Shown: positions 1-6,802 of the stretch, one piece after another
Position numbering within the stretch: the stretch's first letter is position 1
Layout: every line of letters starts with the position of its first letter
Notes under the pieces: generated by a model
Database searches by the model: none
What the model saw: only the letters and a program-made list of their open reading frames with translations
Told to the model about the DNA's origin: nothing
Origin: Clostridia bacterium
GTDB taxonomy: Bacteria > Bacillota > Clostridia > Christensenellales > CAG-138
Direction: 5' to 3'
DNA length: 42,552 nucleotides
Assembly: GCA_016292635.1 (NCBI GenBank)
Contig: JAEDIC010000018.1
Span: forward strand, 1 to 42,552
Translations under genes and position numbers: made by a program

Positions 1-38
1 ACATGGGGCTTGGTGCGTTCAAATTTTGCCTTTGCCAT
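1..38 (-). CDS. tuf: Elongation factor Tu, 5' end only (partial)
   Basis: The minus strand starts ATG at 38 and reads MAKAKFERTKPH before leaving the window. This is the usual N-terminus of bacterial EF-Tu, the GTPase that delivers aminoacyl-tRNA to the ribosome. An AGGAGG ribosome binding site lies about 12 bases upstream. A tRNA-Gly gene sits 68 bases upstream in the same direction. A tRNA-to-tuf order is also known from the E. coli tufB operon, so the two may share a transcript. Only 12 codons are visible, but the match is distinctive. Confidence 0.88.
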   Translation of the reverse strand, partial: MAKAKFERTKPH

Positions 39-106
39 TGTAACTGTTGTCCTCCTAAAAATTTGAGCTTTTGTTTTTATTCCCCCGCATGAAAACGGGA
101 TGCTGT

Positions 107-180
107 TGGAGCGGGTGATGGGAATCGAACCCACATTATCGGCTTGGGAAGCCGACGCTCTGCCACTGAGCTACACCCGC
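107..180 (-). tRNA. tRNA-Gly (anticodon CCC)
   Basis: On the minus strand the acceptor GCGGGTG pairs with CACCCGC, and a discriminator U and encoded CCA follow. The T-loop is GTTCGATTC, and the D-arm carries GCTCAGTGGCAGAGC. The anticodon stem TCGGC/GCCGA holds the loop TTCCCAA, which gives anticodon CCC. The acceptor sequence is typical of tRNA-Gly. A strong promoter lies about 55 bases upstream. Confidence 0.95.
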
Positions 181-233
181 ATAGCCGCAGCGCATTTAGT
201 CCACGCCATACCTTTGTTCAGTATAGCATTACT

Positions 234-262
234 ATTCTAATTCACAAGGTGATTTTTGTCAA
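234..262 (-). promoter_or_regulatory. Promoter for tRNA-Gly (and possibly tuf)
   Basis: The minus strand shows TTGACA (257-262), a 17-base spacer and TAGAAT (234-239). This is a near-consensus housekeeping promoter pointing at the tRNA. No other gene start lies between it and the tRNA. Confidence 0.75.
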
Positions 263-534
263 TATCATTAGGCGAATCAACTTTTTTTCGACAGATGAAC
301 TCCACCCTCGCCCCGCCGCAATACATGGGCTGCGGCGCCTTAGCGGCACACAACGTATGGTGGATGAAGGGATATTTTAGCAGATTCGGCAGACAAAAAT
401 CTTTGGGGAAATATATCCGAAAGGATAATGCTCGGGGCGAATAATTTCATTGGCAAAGATACGGATGGGCCGGCCCCCTGACTGTTCCGCAATTACAGAT
501 GCTTACGCAATAAGGAGAAAAGGAAAATCCCATC
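263..534. other. Gene-free stretch downstream of the RluA-like gene
   Basis: No convincing ORF is present. There is one short inverted repeat near 316-338 (GCCGCA/TGCGGC) without a clear T-run. Nothing else could be assigned. Confidence 0.5.
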
Positions 535-1839
535 CTAAACCTCAAAAACTTTCCCGTCCAGATACCCCAGCGCGCAGTCATTGTCAAAGGCGAATTCTAT
601 GCGGACGGCCCGGAGCTGCTGGACGCGGGTCCGGTGGGCCCGGTTGAACTCACGGTCGCCGTATTTGTCGTCCCCCAGTATGGGGTGGCCTATGTGGGCT
701 AGATGGGCTCTTATCTGATGGGTGCGTCCGGTGATGAGCTCCACCTCAAGGTCGGAGGTATCGCCGGATGTGCTTATGGTGGTATAGCGGGTCACCATTT
801 CCTTGCTGCCGGGAACGGGGGCGTCGTATACGGATATGCGGGAGCGGGCCTCGTCCTTCAGGCAGTATGCGGTGAGCAGCGCCTCTACGGGTGAAGGCCT
901 GCCCTTTACGGTGCAGCGGTAAAATTTGCGTATGCTGCGCCGCTTTATGGCGTCGGTCAGGGCGGCGAGAGCGGCGTTATTGCGCCCAAGCAGCACAAGG
1001 CCGGTGGTGTTGGCGTCCAGTCGGTGTGCCGCCGCGGGACTGCCGTATGGGGCAAGGCGGCTTTCAAGGCTCTCCCCTTCCCCGTCTGCGGCTGCAGTGG
1101 GAAGACCGGCGGGCTTGTCTGCGATTATTATGTTTTCATCAGCGTATATCACCCTTATGCCTGCGGCGGCGCCGGGTATCAGGTGCTGAAACCTGCGCCA
1201 TATCCCTCCCTCAGGCAATGAGGTGAAGGTCATGGCTTCTTTCTTTGTGGGGTGCTCTATTTGCAATGAACAGGCCCAGAGGGCTATCTGCTGACCCGGC
1301 ACGGCGGCGCTGTTGTAGCGCTGATCTCCCCAGAGGGGCATATTGCGGCTTGCGAACTGCACCCGTATCTGATGATGCCTCCCGGTGTGGAGCTGTATGC
1401 TGACAAGGGTCAGGCCGCCCGTATGGGCGATGGGCCGGTATGTGAGCCGGGCGGGCTTTGCGCCGGGAGTGTTTTCTAAGACCGCTTTGCTGTTGCCCGT
1501 GGCCTCATCCCGAAGGATAAAGTCATTCAGCTCCCCGCCCGGTGCGTTGCCGCAAACCACAGCAAGGTAGGTCTTTTTCGCCGTATGGCCGTTGAATTGG
1601 GAGGAGAGCCGGGCCGCCGCCTTGGAGGTGCGGGCGAATACCATTGCTCCGCCCACAGGTCTGTCCAGCCTATGGACAAGGCCCAGGTAAACATCCCCGG
1701 GCTTTGCGTATTTTTCCTTTATGTATCCCTTCAGCGCCGTAAGCATATCAAGATCTCCGGAAGGATCCTCCTGCACCGGCATATTTGGGGGCTTTTGCAC
1801 CACCAGCAGGTGGTTGTCCTCGTATAATACAGGTATCAT
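535..1839 (-). CDS. Double-domain RluA-family RNA pseudouridine synthase
   Basis: The product converts uridine to pseudouridine in rRNA or tRNA; the target is unknown. The 434 residues hold two complete RluA-type catalytic domains in tandem. Domain 1 (about 1-215) has HRLDRPVGG with the catalytic Asp, then HTGRHHQIRVQF. Domain 2 (about 225-434) begins again with the family's usual N-terminal sequence (VIYADENIIIADKPAG) and has AHRLDANTTGL, then ITGRTHQIRAHL and HPILGDDKYG. Each domain is the length of a free-standing enzyme, and neither has an S4 domain. The reading frame is unbroken, and only the first domain has its own start. It lies one base behind the RlmI-like methyltransferase (TGA-T-ATG), so the two are probably translationally coupled. 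RluA-family membership is clear; substrate is not predictable. Confidence 0.9.
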   Translation of the reverse strand: MIPVLYEDNHLLVVQKPPNMPVQEDPSGDLDMLTALKGYIKEKYAKPGDVYLGLVHRLDRPVGGAMVFARTSKAAARLSSQFNGHTAKKTYLAVVCGNAPGGELNDFILRDEATGNSKAVLENTPGAKPARLTYRPIAHTGGLTLVSIQLHTGRHHQIRVQFASRNMPLWGDQRYNSAAVPGQQIALWACSLQIEHPTKKEAMTFTSLPEGGIWRRFQHLIPGAAAGIRVIYADENIIIADKPAGLPTAAADGEGESLESRLAPYGSPAAAHRLDANTTGLVLLGRNNAALAALTDAIKRRSIRKFYRCTVKGRPSPVEALLTAYCLKDEARSRISVYDAPVPGSKEMVTRYTTISTSGDTSDLEVELITGRTHQIRAHLAHIGHPILGDDKYGDREFNRAHRTRVQQLRAVRIEFAFDNDCALGYLDGKVFEV

Positions 1840-1840
1840 A

Positions 1841-2689
1841 TCAGCGTTCCCAGCGCCCGGAAGCGCCGCAGGGCAATACCAGATTATTGCGGGTGATGGG
1901 CAGGCCCACCTCGTCGCACTCTATGCTGCCGCCCCTGCCCTCCAGAGCAACCTTCAGTATGTTTGAAAGCACCGTTGGGGCAAGGCCGGTGGTATATGAA
2001 TTGATAAGGAAGAATTTCGCATCCGGCGCAAGAAGCTTTACGCTTTCCCGCACCAGGGGATACAGGTCATCCTCTATCTTCCACATTTCACCGTTTGGCC
2101 CTCTGCCGTAGCTGGGAGGATCCATAAGTATGCCGTGGTAATCGCGGCCCCTGCGCTGCTCCCTGAGGACGAACTTCATAACGTCATCCACTATGAACCG
2201 CACAGGCTTATCGGCAAGGCCGGATGCCGCCAGGTTGTCCTTTGCCCATGCCACCATGCCCTTTGCCGCGTCAACATGCACCACCTCCGCCCCGGAGGCC
2301 GCCAGGGCCGCCGTTGCGCCGCCGGTGTAAGCAAAGAGATTCAGCACCCGGAAGGGTTTGTGGCTGCCCTCGGCTATGCCGCGCATCCAGTCCCAGTTCA
2401 CCGCCTGCTCCGGGAAAAGCCCCGTATGCTTAAACCCCGTAGGCCGCACGATGAAGGTAAGGTCACGGTAGCGTATGGTCCAGCTGTCGGGCAGGGATTT
2501 GCCATACTCCCAATGTCCGCCGCCGCTGCTGCTGCGGATATACCTGGCGTGTACGCTCCTTGGCTCCTTCATGGGCCAGGCCGCCTGTGGGTCGGGGCGC
2601 AGCAAAGTCACGTCGCCCCAGCGCTCGTGCTTGCTGCCGTTGCCTGCGTCTATTATTTCGTAATCCGTCCAGTTTGAGGCAAGGTACAT
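1841..2689 (-). CDS. SAM-dependent rRNA methyltransferase, RlmI-like
   Basis: This is a class I SAM-dependent methyltransferase of the RlmI/YccW type, probably acting on a 23S rRNA cytosine (inferred). A SAM-binding LNLFAYTGGATAALAASG segment sits near residues 130-150. The catalytic DPPSYGRGP motif follows at about 205-213. No N-terminal PUA domain like that of RlmI is apparent. The start at 2689 (MYLASNWTDYE) was chosen because AAGGAG lies just upstream; a longer Lys-rich N-terminus is less likely. It precedes the double RluA gene by one base, giving a two-gene RNA-modification unit. The exact target base is unproven. Confidence 0.85.
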   Translation of the reverse strand: MYLASNWTDYEIIDAGNGSKHERWGDVTLLRPDPQAAWPMKEPRSVHARYIRSSSGGGHWEYGKSLPDSWTIRYRDLTFIVRPTGFKHTGLFPEQAVNWDWMRGIAEGSHKPFRVLNLFAYTGGATAALAASGAEVVHVDAAKGMVAWAKDNLAASGLADKPVRFIVDDVMKFVLREQRRGRDYHGILMDPPSYGRGPNGEMWKIEDDLYPLVRESVKLLAPDAKFFLINSYTTGLAPTVLSNILKVALEGRGGSIECDEVGLPITRNNLVLPCGASGRWER

Positions 2690-2717
2690 TGGGTTTCTCC
2701 TTTTTTCGGGGGATTGG

Positions 2718-2790
2718 GCCTTCTTTTTTCTTTTCACGGGAAAAGAAAAAAGAAAAGCGGGGAGTATAGGTGGGTTTTAAGCGAAAGGCT
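2718..2790 (-). repeat. Intergenic T/C-rich palindrome element, copy 1
   Basis: The arm at 2720-2735 (CTTCTTTTTTCTTTTC) pairs almost perfectly with 2740-2757 around the loop ACGG. On the minus strand it is preceded by CCTATACTCCCCGC. The same hairpin and flank recur near 6722, 10058, 13733, 37291 and 41781. It lies between cvpA and the methyltransferase gene and might act as a processing or termination signal. Confidence 0.7.
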
Positions 2791-2797
2791 AAGGCCT

Positions 2798-3499
2798 TTA
2801 CGCCGCCAAGGACAGCAGGAGGTTCATCCGATAGAATAATCCCGCCATCGCTGAATCATCCACCATGTTTGTAATAAGGTCAAACTGGCCCAATACCGTA
2901 AGGGCGATGGGCACCAGCATAAATATAAGGAACAGCGCAAGCATTCCCCTTACAAGGCCCAGCGCGCCCCCCATCAAGCCGTCATGAACGCGCAGCATGG
3001 GGAAGGGCTCAGCGTAATCAGCTCCGTTTATAATGAGGCCCAGTATCAACCGCACGATGCAGAAGCCAATGAGAAACACCAGTATGTTTATAAAGGTGCA
3101 TACTATGGTCTGGTTGAAGTAATCTCCCAATGTGATTATTCCCTGATCCGCAAAGGCCTCCTTTGCTATGTTTGAGGCAATCTCCCTGCCCATGGGGTAG
3201 GGCAGCCGGGCAGATTGGATTATGCCGTTTATATCGGCGGTGGAAAGGGAGGAGATTTCGGTGCGCACGTATTCCGGGTTGGCGATGAACTCGCTTCCCT
3301 CGGTATAGTAGAGCATCATGTTGAACAGCCTGTCATGGCCTTTTATGAAGGCGGCGCCGGGCCCCATTAACAGAAAACCAAATATTACCGAAACAAGATA
3401 CGCCCCTATGCTCAGCAACGTGGACATAAAGCCCTTATACAGGCCCGAGAGTATAAACAGCACTATTATGGCTATGGATGCTGCGTCTATCAGGTTCAT
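2798..3499 (-). CDS. CvpA-family membrane protein
   Basis: The 233-residue integral membrane protein fits the CvpA (colicin V production) family. It has two hydrophobic helices in residues 1-50, a central hydrophilic stretch (about 55-125) and two more hydrophobic regions (about 130-160 and 175-205). The family lacks a settled biochemical role in Firmicutes and is often linked to envelope or stress phenotypes. AAAGGAGG sits 7 bases before the ATG. It follows the DUF5711-like gene by 22 bases, so both are in one transcript with the lipid kinases. Confidence 0.8.
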   Translation of the reverse strand: MNLIDAASIAIIVLFILSGLYKGFMSTLLSIGAYLVSVIFGFLLMGPGAAFIKGHDRLFNMMLYYTEGSEFIANPEYVRTEISSLSTADINGIIQSARLPYPMGREIASNIAKEAFADQGIITLGDYFNQTIVCTFINILVFLIGFCIVRLILGLIINGADYAEPFPMLRVHDGLMGGALGLVRGMLALFLIFMLVPIALTVLGQFDLITNMVDDSAMAGLFYRMNLLLSLAA

Positions 3500-3521
3500 T
3501 GCAGTCCTCCTTTGCTCAAGT

Positions 3522-4634
3522 TCACTTTGTGCTTATCAGCAGCGTGTCATCCTTATAAAGCAGGGCGTGGTTATCCGATAACTTTTCCGCCCCGGTAATG
3601 GTTTCCGAAAGCTCCTCAGTGGAAATAAGCTCTCCCTTGGCGGAGTATGTATAAAGCTCGGTGGGGGTGTACACGCAAAGCCTGCCTTTCATAAGGAAGG
3701 CGCCCACATATTCCTTTGGGGGATGAACGGAGGCTATCTGGGCGGTGCCCACTTCTCCCTCGGCAAGGGTATACAGCTTAAGTGTGCTGTGGGTCTCCGC
3801 TCCCCGCTGCCCATACAGCAGCACAGGGCCGGAATCCACTATGGAATAATCCAGCAGCTCCCATCCGTATATGGTAATTCGGTAGGCTTCCGCAGTGCCC
3901 GCCAGGGTGCAGCGGATAAGGCTTGAGGTGGCTGAAAGGAAAAGGCTGTTGTTTGTGAACAGCACATCCTCCACAAGCTGACCCTGCACCGTCATAACGC
4001 CGGTGGTGCGCCGGGTGGTAAGGTTGTATGTGGTAAGGGTGGAAACCGGAGTATGGGTGGAATAGTCCGCCTCCAGCGTCCACAGGGTCTCGTCGCTGGT
4101 ATTGGAGAAGCCGAAGCCTATAAGGTCGGTGGCGTCAAAGTCCATCTGGTCCACCTGTATGCCCTTGCTGTCGTATATGACTATTGCCGTGCCGCCGGCG
4201 CTGTCCTCACGGAGCACCGCCACGTGCTGGCTGCCGCAGCGCACTCCCAGCACCCTGCCCGAGAACACAAGGGAATCCCCCGCGCCCACTATCTGCAGCG
4301 CGGTATCGTGATACAGCACGGATATGCCTGTGGAGGCCGCCAGCTTAAGCTCCTCGGTGTTTATTTTATAAGAGGTGTCCTTTGATGCGTCGGCTATATC
4401 CTCGTAATACAGCCTGCCCGCGTCAAAGTACAAAAAGCCCGCCCCGGTGTAGGTATAGTTATCCGTGGCTTTAAAGGGCAGCTCGGATACTCCCTTCCTT
4501 TTCTTTGCCCCGGAGCCGATAAGCTTTACTATGCCGAATATCAGCCCTATTACTATCAGAAGGGCGGCCGCCAGCACCGCAATGCGGCCTATAGCCTTTC
4601 CCTTGTTGCTAACTTTGTAACGTCGCTTGCGCAT
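3522..4634 (-). CDS. DUF5711-like single-pass membrane protein with predicted beta-propeller
   Basis: The protein has 370 residues with a basic N-terminus (MRKRRYKVSNKGK) and one hydrophobic helix at about 17-40. A long extracytoplasmic part follows, with repeated short beta-strand segments in the style of a beta-propeller. I assign it to the DUF5711 type from its architecture and its position next to cvpA, from memory of clostridial genomes. No catalytic motif is visible. The start lies 46 bases inside the upstream lipid kinase gene and has its own purine-rich ribosome binding site, so translational coupling is likely. The function is unknown. Confidence 0.65.
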   Translation of the reverse strand: MRKRRYKVSNKGKAIGRIAVLAAALLIVIGLIFGIVKLIGSGAKKRKGVSELPFKATDNYTYTGAGFLYFDAGRLYYEDIADASKDTSYKINTEELKLAASTGISVLYHDTALQIVGAGDSLVFSGRVLGVRCGSQHVAVLREDSAGGTAIVIYDSKGIQVDQMDFDATDLIGFGFSNTSDETLWTLEADYSTHTPVSTLTTYNLTTRRTTGVMTVQGQLVEDVLFTNNSLFLSATSSLIRCTLAGTAEAYRITIYGWELLDYSIVDSGPVLLYGQRGAETHSTLKLYTLAEGEVGTAQIASVHPPKEYVGAFLMKGRLCVYTPTELYTYSAKGELISTEELSETITGAEKLSDNHALLYKDDTLLISTK

Positions 4635-5524
4635 TTTCCTCTTCCTTGGGGGGGCAGCAGCATTGTCAGCGCCCCGGGCAGTATTTTAAAGGTAACGGGA
4701 GTGGATGAGCCCAGCTCTCCGTCAAGGTTCAGCGTGCTTTCCCGGGATGACTCAAGGCGTATCTCCTTGGCCTTGAAGTAGCGTATATGGGGTGAACCCA
4801 GATGCTTTCCCTTTACAAAGGAAGGCAGCAGCATGAGAAATCCAATTATCCCCAGTTTTTTAAGTATGCACACATCCAGCAGCCCGTCATTCAGCGCCGC
4901 AGTGGGGGCAACGTTTATGCCTCCCGCAAAGCGGGGGCCGTTGCAGGCGTCAAAGAGCAAGGCCTCTTCCTCAAATGCTTCCCCGTCAACAGTTACGGTA
5001 ATACGGAAGGGCTTAAGATGCATCAGGCTTTTCAGTATGCCCAGCATATAGGGCAGCATACCGTTGAAACGGCGCTTGAATTTTTCCGTGTTGTGTATAA
5101 CGTCCACGTCAAAGCCTGTGCCTGCGGCGTTTATGTATACCCGGTCGTTTGCCATGGCGGCGTCGATGGGCACAGGTGTTGCCCTGAGAAGATCCTCCAG
5201 CGCCCCAATCGGGTCCACTTTAAGCCCAAGGGCAGAGGCAAAGTCATTGCCCGTGCCAAAAGGAAACACGCCCATGGGTACGCCGGTATTCACAAGGCTT
5301 GAGGCTACCTCCCGCGCGGTTCCGTCCCCGCCGACCGACACTATGGCCTGCTCGCCCCGCTCAACGGCGGCGGCGGCAAGGCGGGCGGCGTGATTCACCC
5401 CATCGGTATAATCAAAGGCGAAATTCATACCCCGGTTCGCCATCTCGGCGGCGGCCCGCTCAAACCAGTCCCCGGACCGGCCCGAACCCGCCACCGCATT
5501 CACTATAAAATAATATCTGCTCAA
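4589..5524 (-). CDS. Diacylglycerol/lipid kinase family protein (first of a tandem pair)
   Basis: This 311-residue protein belongs to the DagK/YegS/BmrU family. These enzymes phosphorylate lipids such as diacylglycerol with ATP at the inner membrane face. The nucleotide-binding motif VSVGGDGTAREVASSL is near residue 65 and FPFGTGNDFA near 88. The family's usual Asn after GGDGT is Arg here. The C-terminal domain carries LNLDGEL, which matches the usual YDGE signature. It is closely related to the next gene (5540-6415) and probably arose by tandem duplication. Its 3' end overlaps the DUF5711-like gene by 46 bases, which adds a short charged tail. Confidence 0.86.
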   Translation of the reverse strand: MSRYYFIVNAVAGSGRSGDWFERAAAEMANRGMNFAFDYTDGVNHAARLAAAAVERGEQAIVSVGGDGTAREVASSLVNTGVPMGVFPFGTGNDFASALGLKVDPIGALEDLLRATPVPIDAAMANDRVYINAAGTGFDVDVIHNTEKFKRRFNGMLPYMLGILKSLMHLKPFRITVTVDGEAFEEEALLFDACNGPRFAGGINVAPTAALNDGLLDVCILKKLGIIGFLMLLPSFVKGKHLGSPHIRYFKAKEIRLESSRESTLNLDGELGSSTPVTFKILPGALTMLLPPQGRGKCASDVTKLATRERL

Positions 5525-5539
5525 AGTAACTTTCCTTTG

Positions 5540-6415
5540 CTATTTTACAAGTATATTCAGCGCACCCGGCAGCAGCCGAAAGGTCACGGGAGTATCCGAG
5601 GAAAGCTCCCCGTCGTAGTTTATCAGGCTGTGCTCCGGGCAGCTCACCTCAAGGTGGTCTGTACGGAAGTACTCCACCTCCTTATAGCCGGTGTGTCCGC
5701 CCTTTATGAACGCAGGCAGCAGCCGTATGAACCTGAGTACGCTCAGTTTTTTTACCACGCATACGTCAAACAGCCCGTCAAAGGGATCGGACAGGGGCAA
5801 AACATTCATGCCGCCGCCAAAGTGTGTGCCTATGCCCACGGATATGAGCAGCGCGTCCCGCTGCCACTCCCGTCCATCGTCCTTTATGGTAAGGTGCAGG
5901 GTGCGAAGGTGCGCAAGGCAATGCACTATGCCCATAAGATATGGTATCATGCCCCGGAATCGCTTTTTATACCTTTCCGTGGCGATGAGCACGTCCACAT
6001 CAAAGCCAAAGCCGGATACATTGAAAAACATCCTGTCGTTGGCTATGCCCACGTCTATTCTGCGGGGGGACTCCAGCAGCAGCACGGTCAGGGCCTCCCT
6101 TGGGTCGGTGGGCAGGTCCAGTGCCTTGGCAAGGTCGTTGCCCGTGCCGAATGGCAGCACGCCCAATACGGCTTCGGTATTCACCAACCCCTGGGCTACC
6201 TCGTTCAGAGTGCCGTCGCCGCCGACGGATACTATATACCGCTCTCCCCTTTTAACCGCCGCAACCGCCAGCTCGGTGGCGTGGCCCTTGTTCTTTGTAT
6301 AGTCGAATGAATAGTCCATATTCATTTCATCCAGCATGGCGCAGACTTCCTTAAAGCTATCCTTTGCCCTGTCCATTCCTGCGGTGGGGTTAACTATAAA
6401 ATACAGCCTTTCCAT
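5540..6415 (-). CDS. Diacylglycerol/lipid kinase family protein (second of a tandem pair)
   Basis: This 291-residue lipid kinase starts MERLYFIVNPTAG. It has the canonical VSVGGDGTLNEVAQGL near residue 65, LPFGTGNDLA near 88 and LINYDGEL near 265. All usual family residues are present, so it is the more likely active kinase of the pair. It is the first gene of the minus-strand run 6415 to 535 and has GAGGG just before its ATG. No strong promoter was found upstream. Substrate could be diacylglycerol or undecaprenol; the sequence does not decide. Confidence 0.88.
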   Translation of the reverse strand: MERLYFIVNPTAGMDRAKDSFKEVCAMLDEMNMDYSFDYTKNKGHATELAVAAVKRGERYIVSVGGDGTLNEVAQGLVNTEAVLGVLPFGTGNDLAKALDLPTDPREALTVLLLESPRRIDVGIANDRMFFNVSGFGFDVDVLIATERYKKRFRGMIPYLMGIVHCLAHLRTLHLTIKDDGREWQRDALLISVGIGTHFGGGMNVLPLSDPFDGLFDVCVVKKLSVLRFIRLLPAFIKGGHTGYKEVEYFRTDHLEVSCPEHSLINYDGELSSDTPVTFRLLPGALNILVK

Positions 6416-6524
6416 ATATACCCTCTGTCACGGTAATCCATTCTAATAATAATGCAAAAAAACTCAGTTGTACAGGATTTAGAAGTAAAATAAATATGTA
6501 TATGGCGTTAACATTTCATAATGG

Positions 6525-6745
6525 GTGCTGCTGCGGAGCGAAAGGGCGGAATGGTTGGGCGGCGGAAACAGATCAATCCCCCAGCGGGCTGCGCCGCAGT
6601 TCCCTTTACGCAAGGGAGTTTTTCGGTTTTTCTTCCGCCAAAAACAAATTCGGCCCCCCTCCGAGGCCAAATTTGGAAAGCGGCATAAAGCCGCTGATTT
6701 AAAACCGACCTATATTCTCCCGCTTTTTTTTTCACATGAAAAAGC
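6525..6745 (+). repeat. Mosaic intergenic repeat, copy D
   Basis: This lies in the 387-base gap between the lipid kinase and nrdD genes. It contains TTCCCTTtacgcAAGGGAG, then CAAATTCGGCC facing AGGCCAAATTTG as a hairpin. GGAAAGCGGCATAAAGCC, CCTATATTCTCCC and the palindrome CTTTTTTTTTCACATGAAAAAG (6723-6744) follow. The order of pieces matches copies near 13.6 kb, 37.2 kb and (inverted) 10.1 kb. The short ORFs across it are not credible genes. The rest of the gap (6416-6524) shows nothing clear. Confidence 0.75.
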
Positions 6746-6753
6746 CCTTATCG

Positions 6754-6788
6754 TAAAAACCGCCGGAAATCGTGTGATCTCCGGCGGT
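6754..6788 (-). terminator. Rho-independent terminator of nrdD
   Basis: On the minus strand ACCGCCGGA (6780-6788) pairs with TCCGGCGGT (6759-6767), followed by a T-run at 6754-6758. It sits 15 bases after the nrdD stop. Confidence 0.9.
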
Positions 6789-6802
6789 ATGGGGCGTTAT
6801 GC

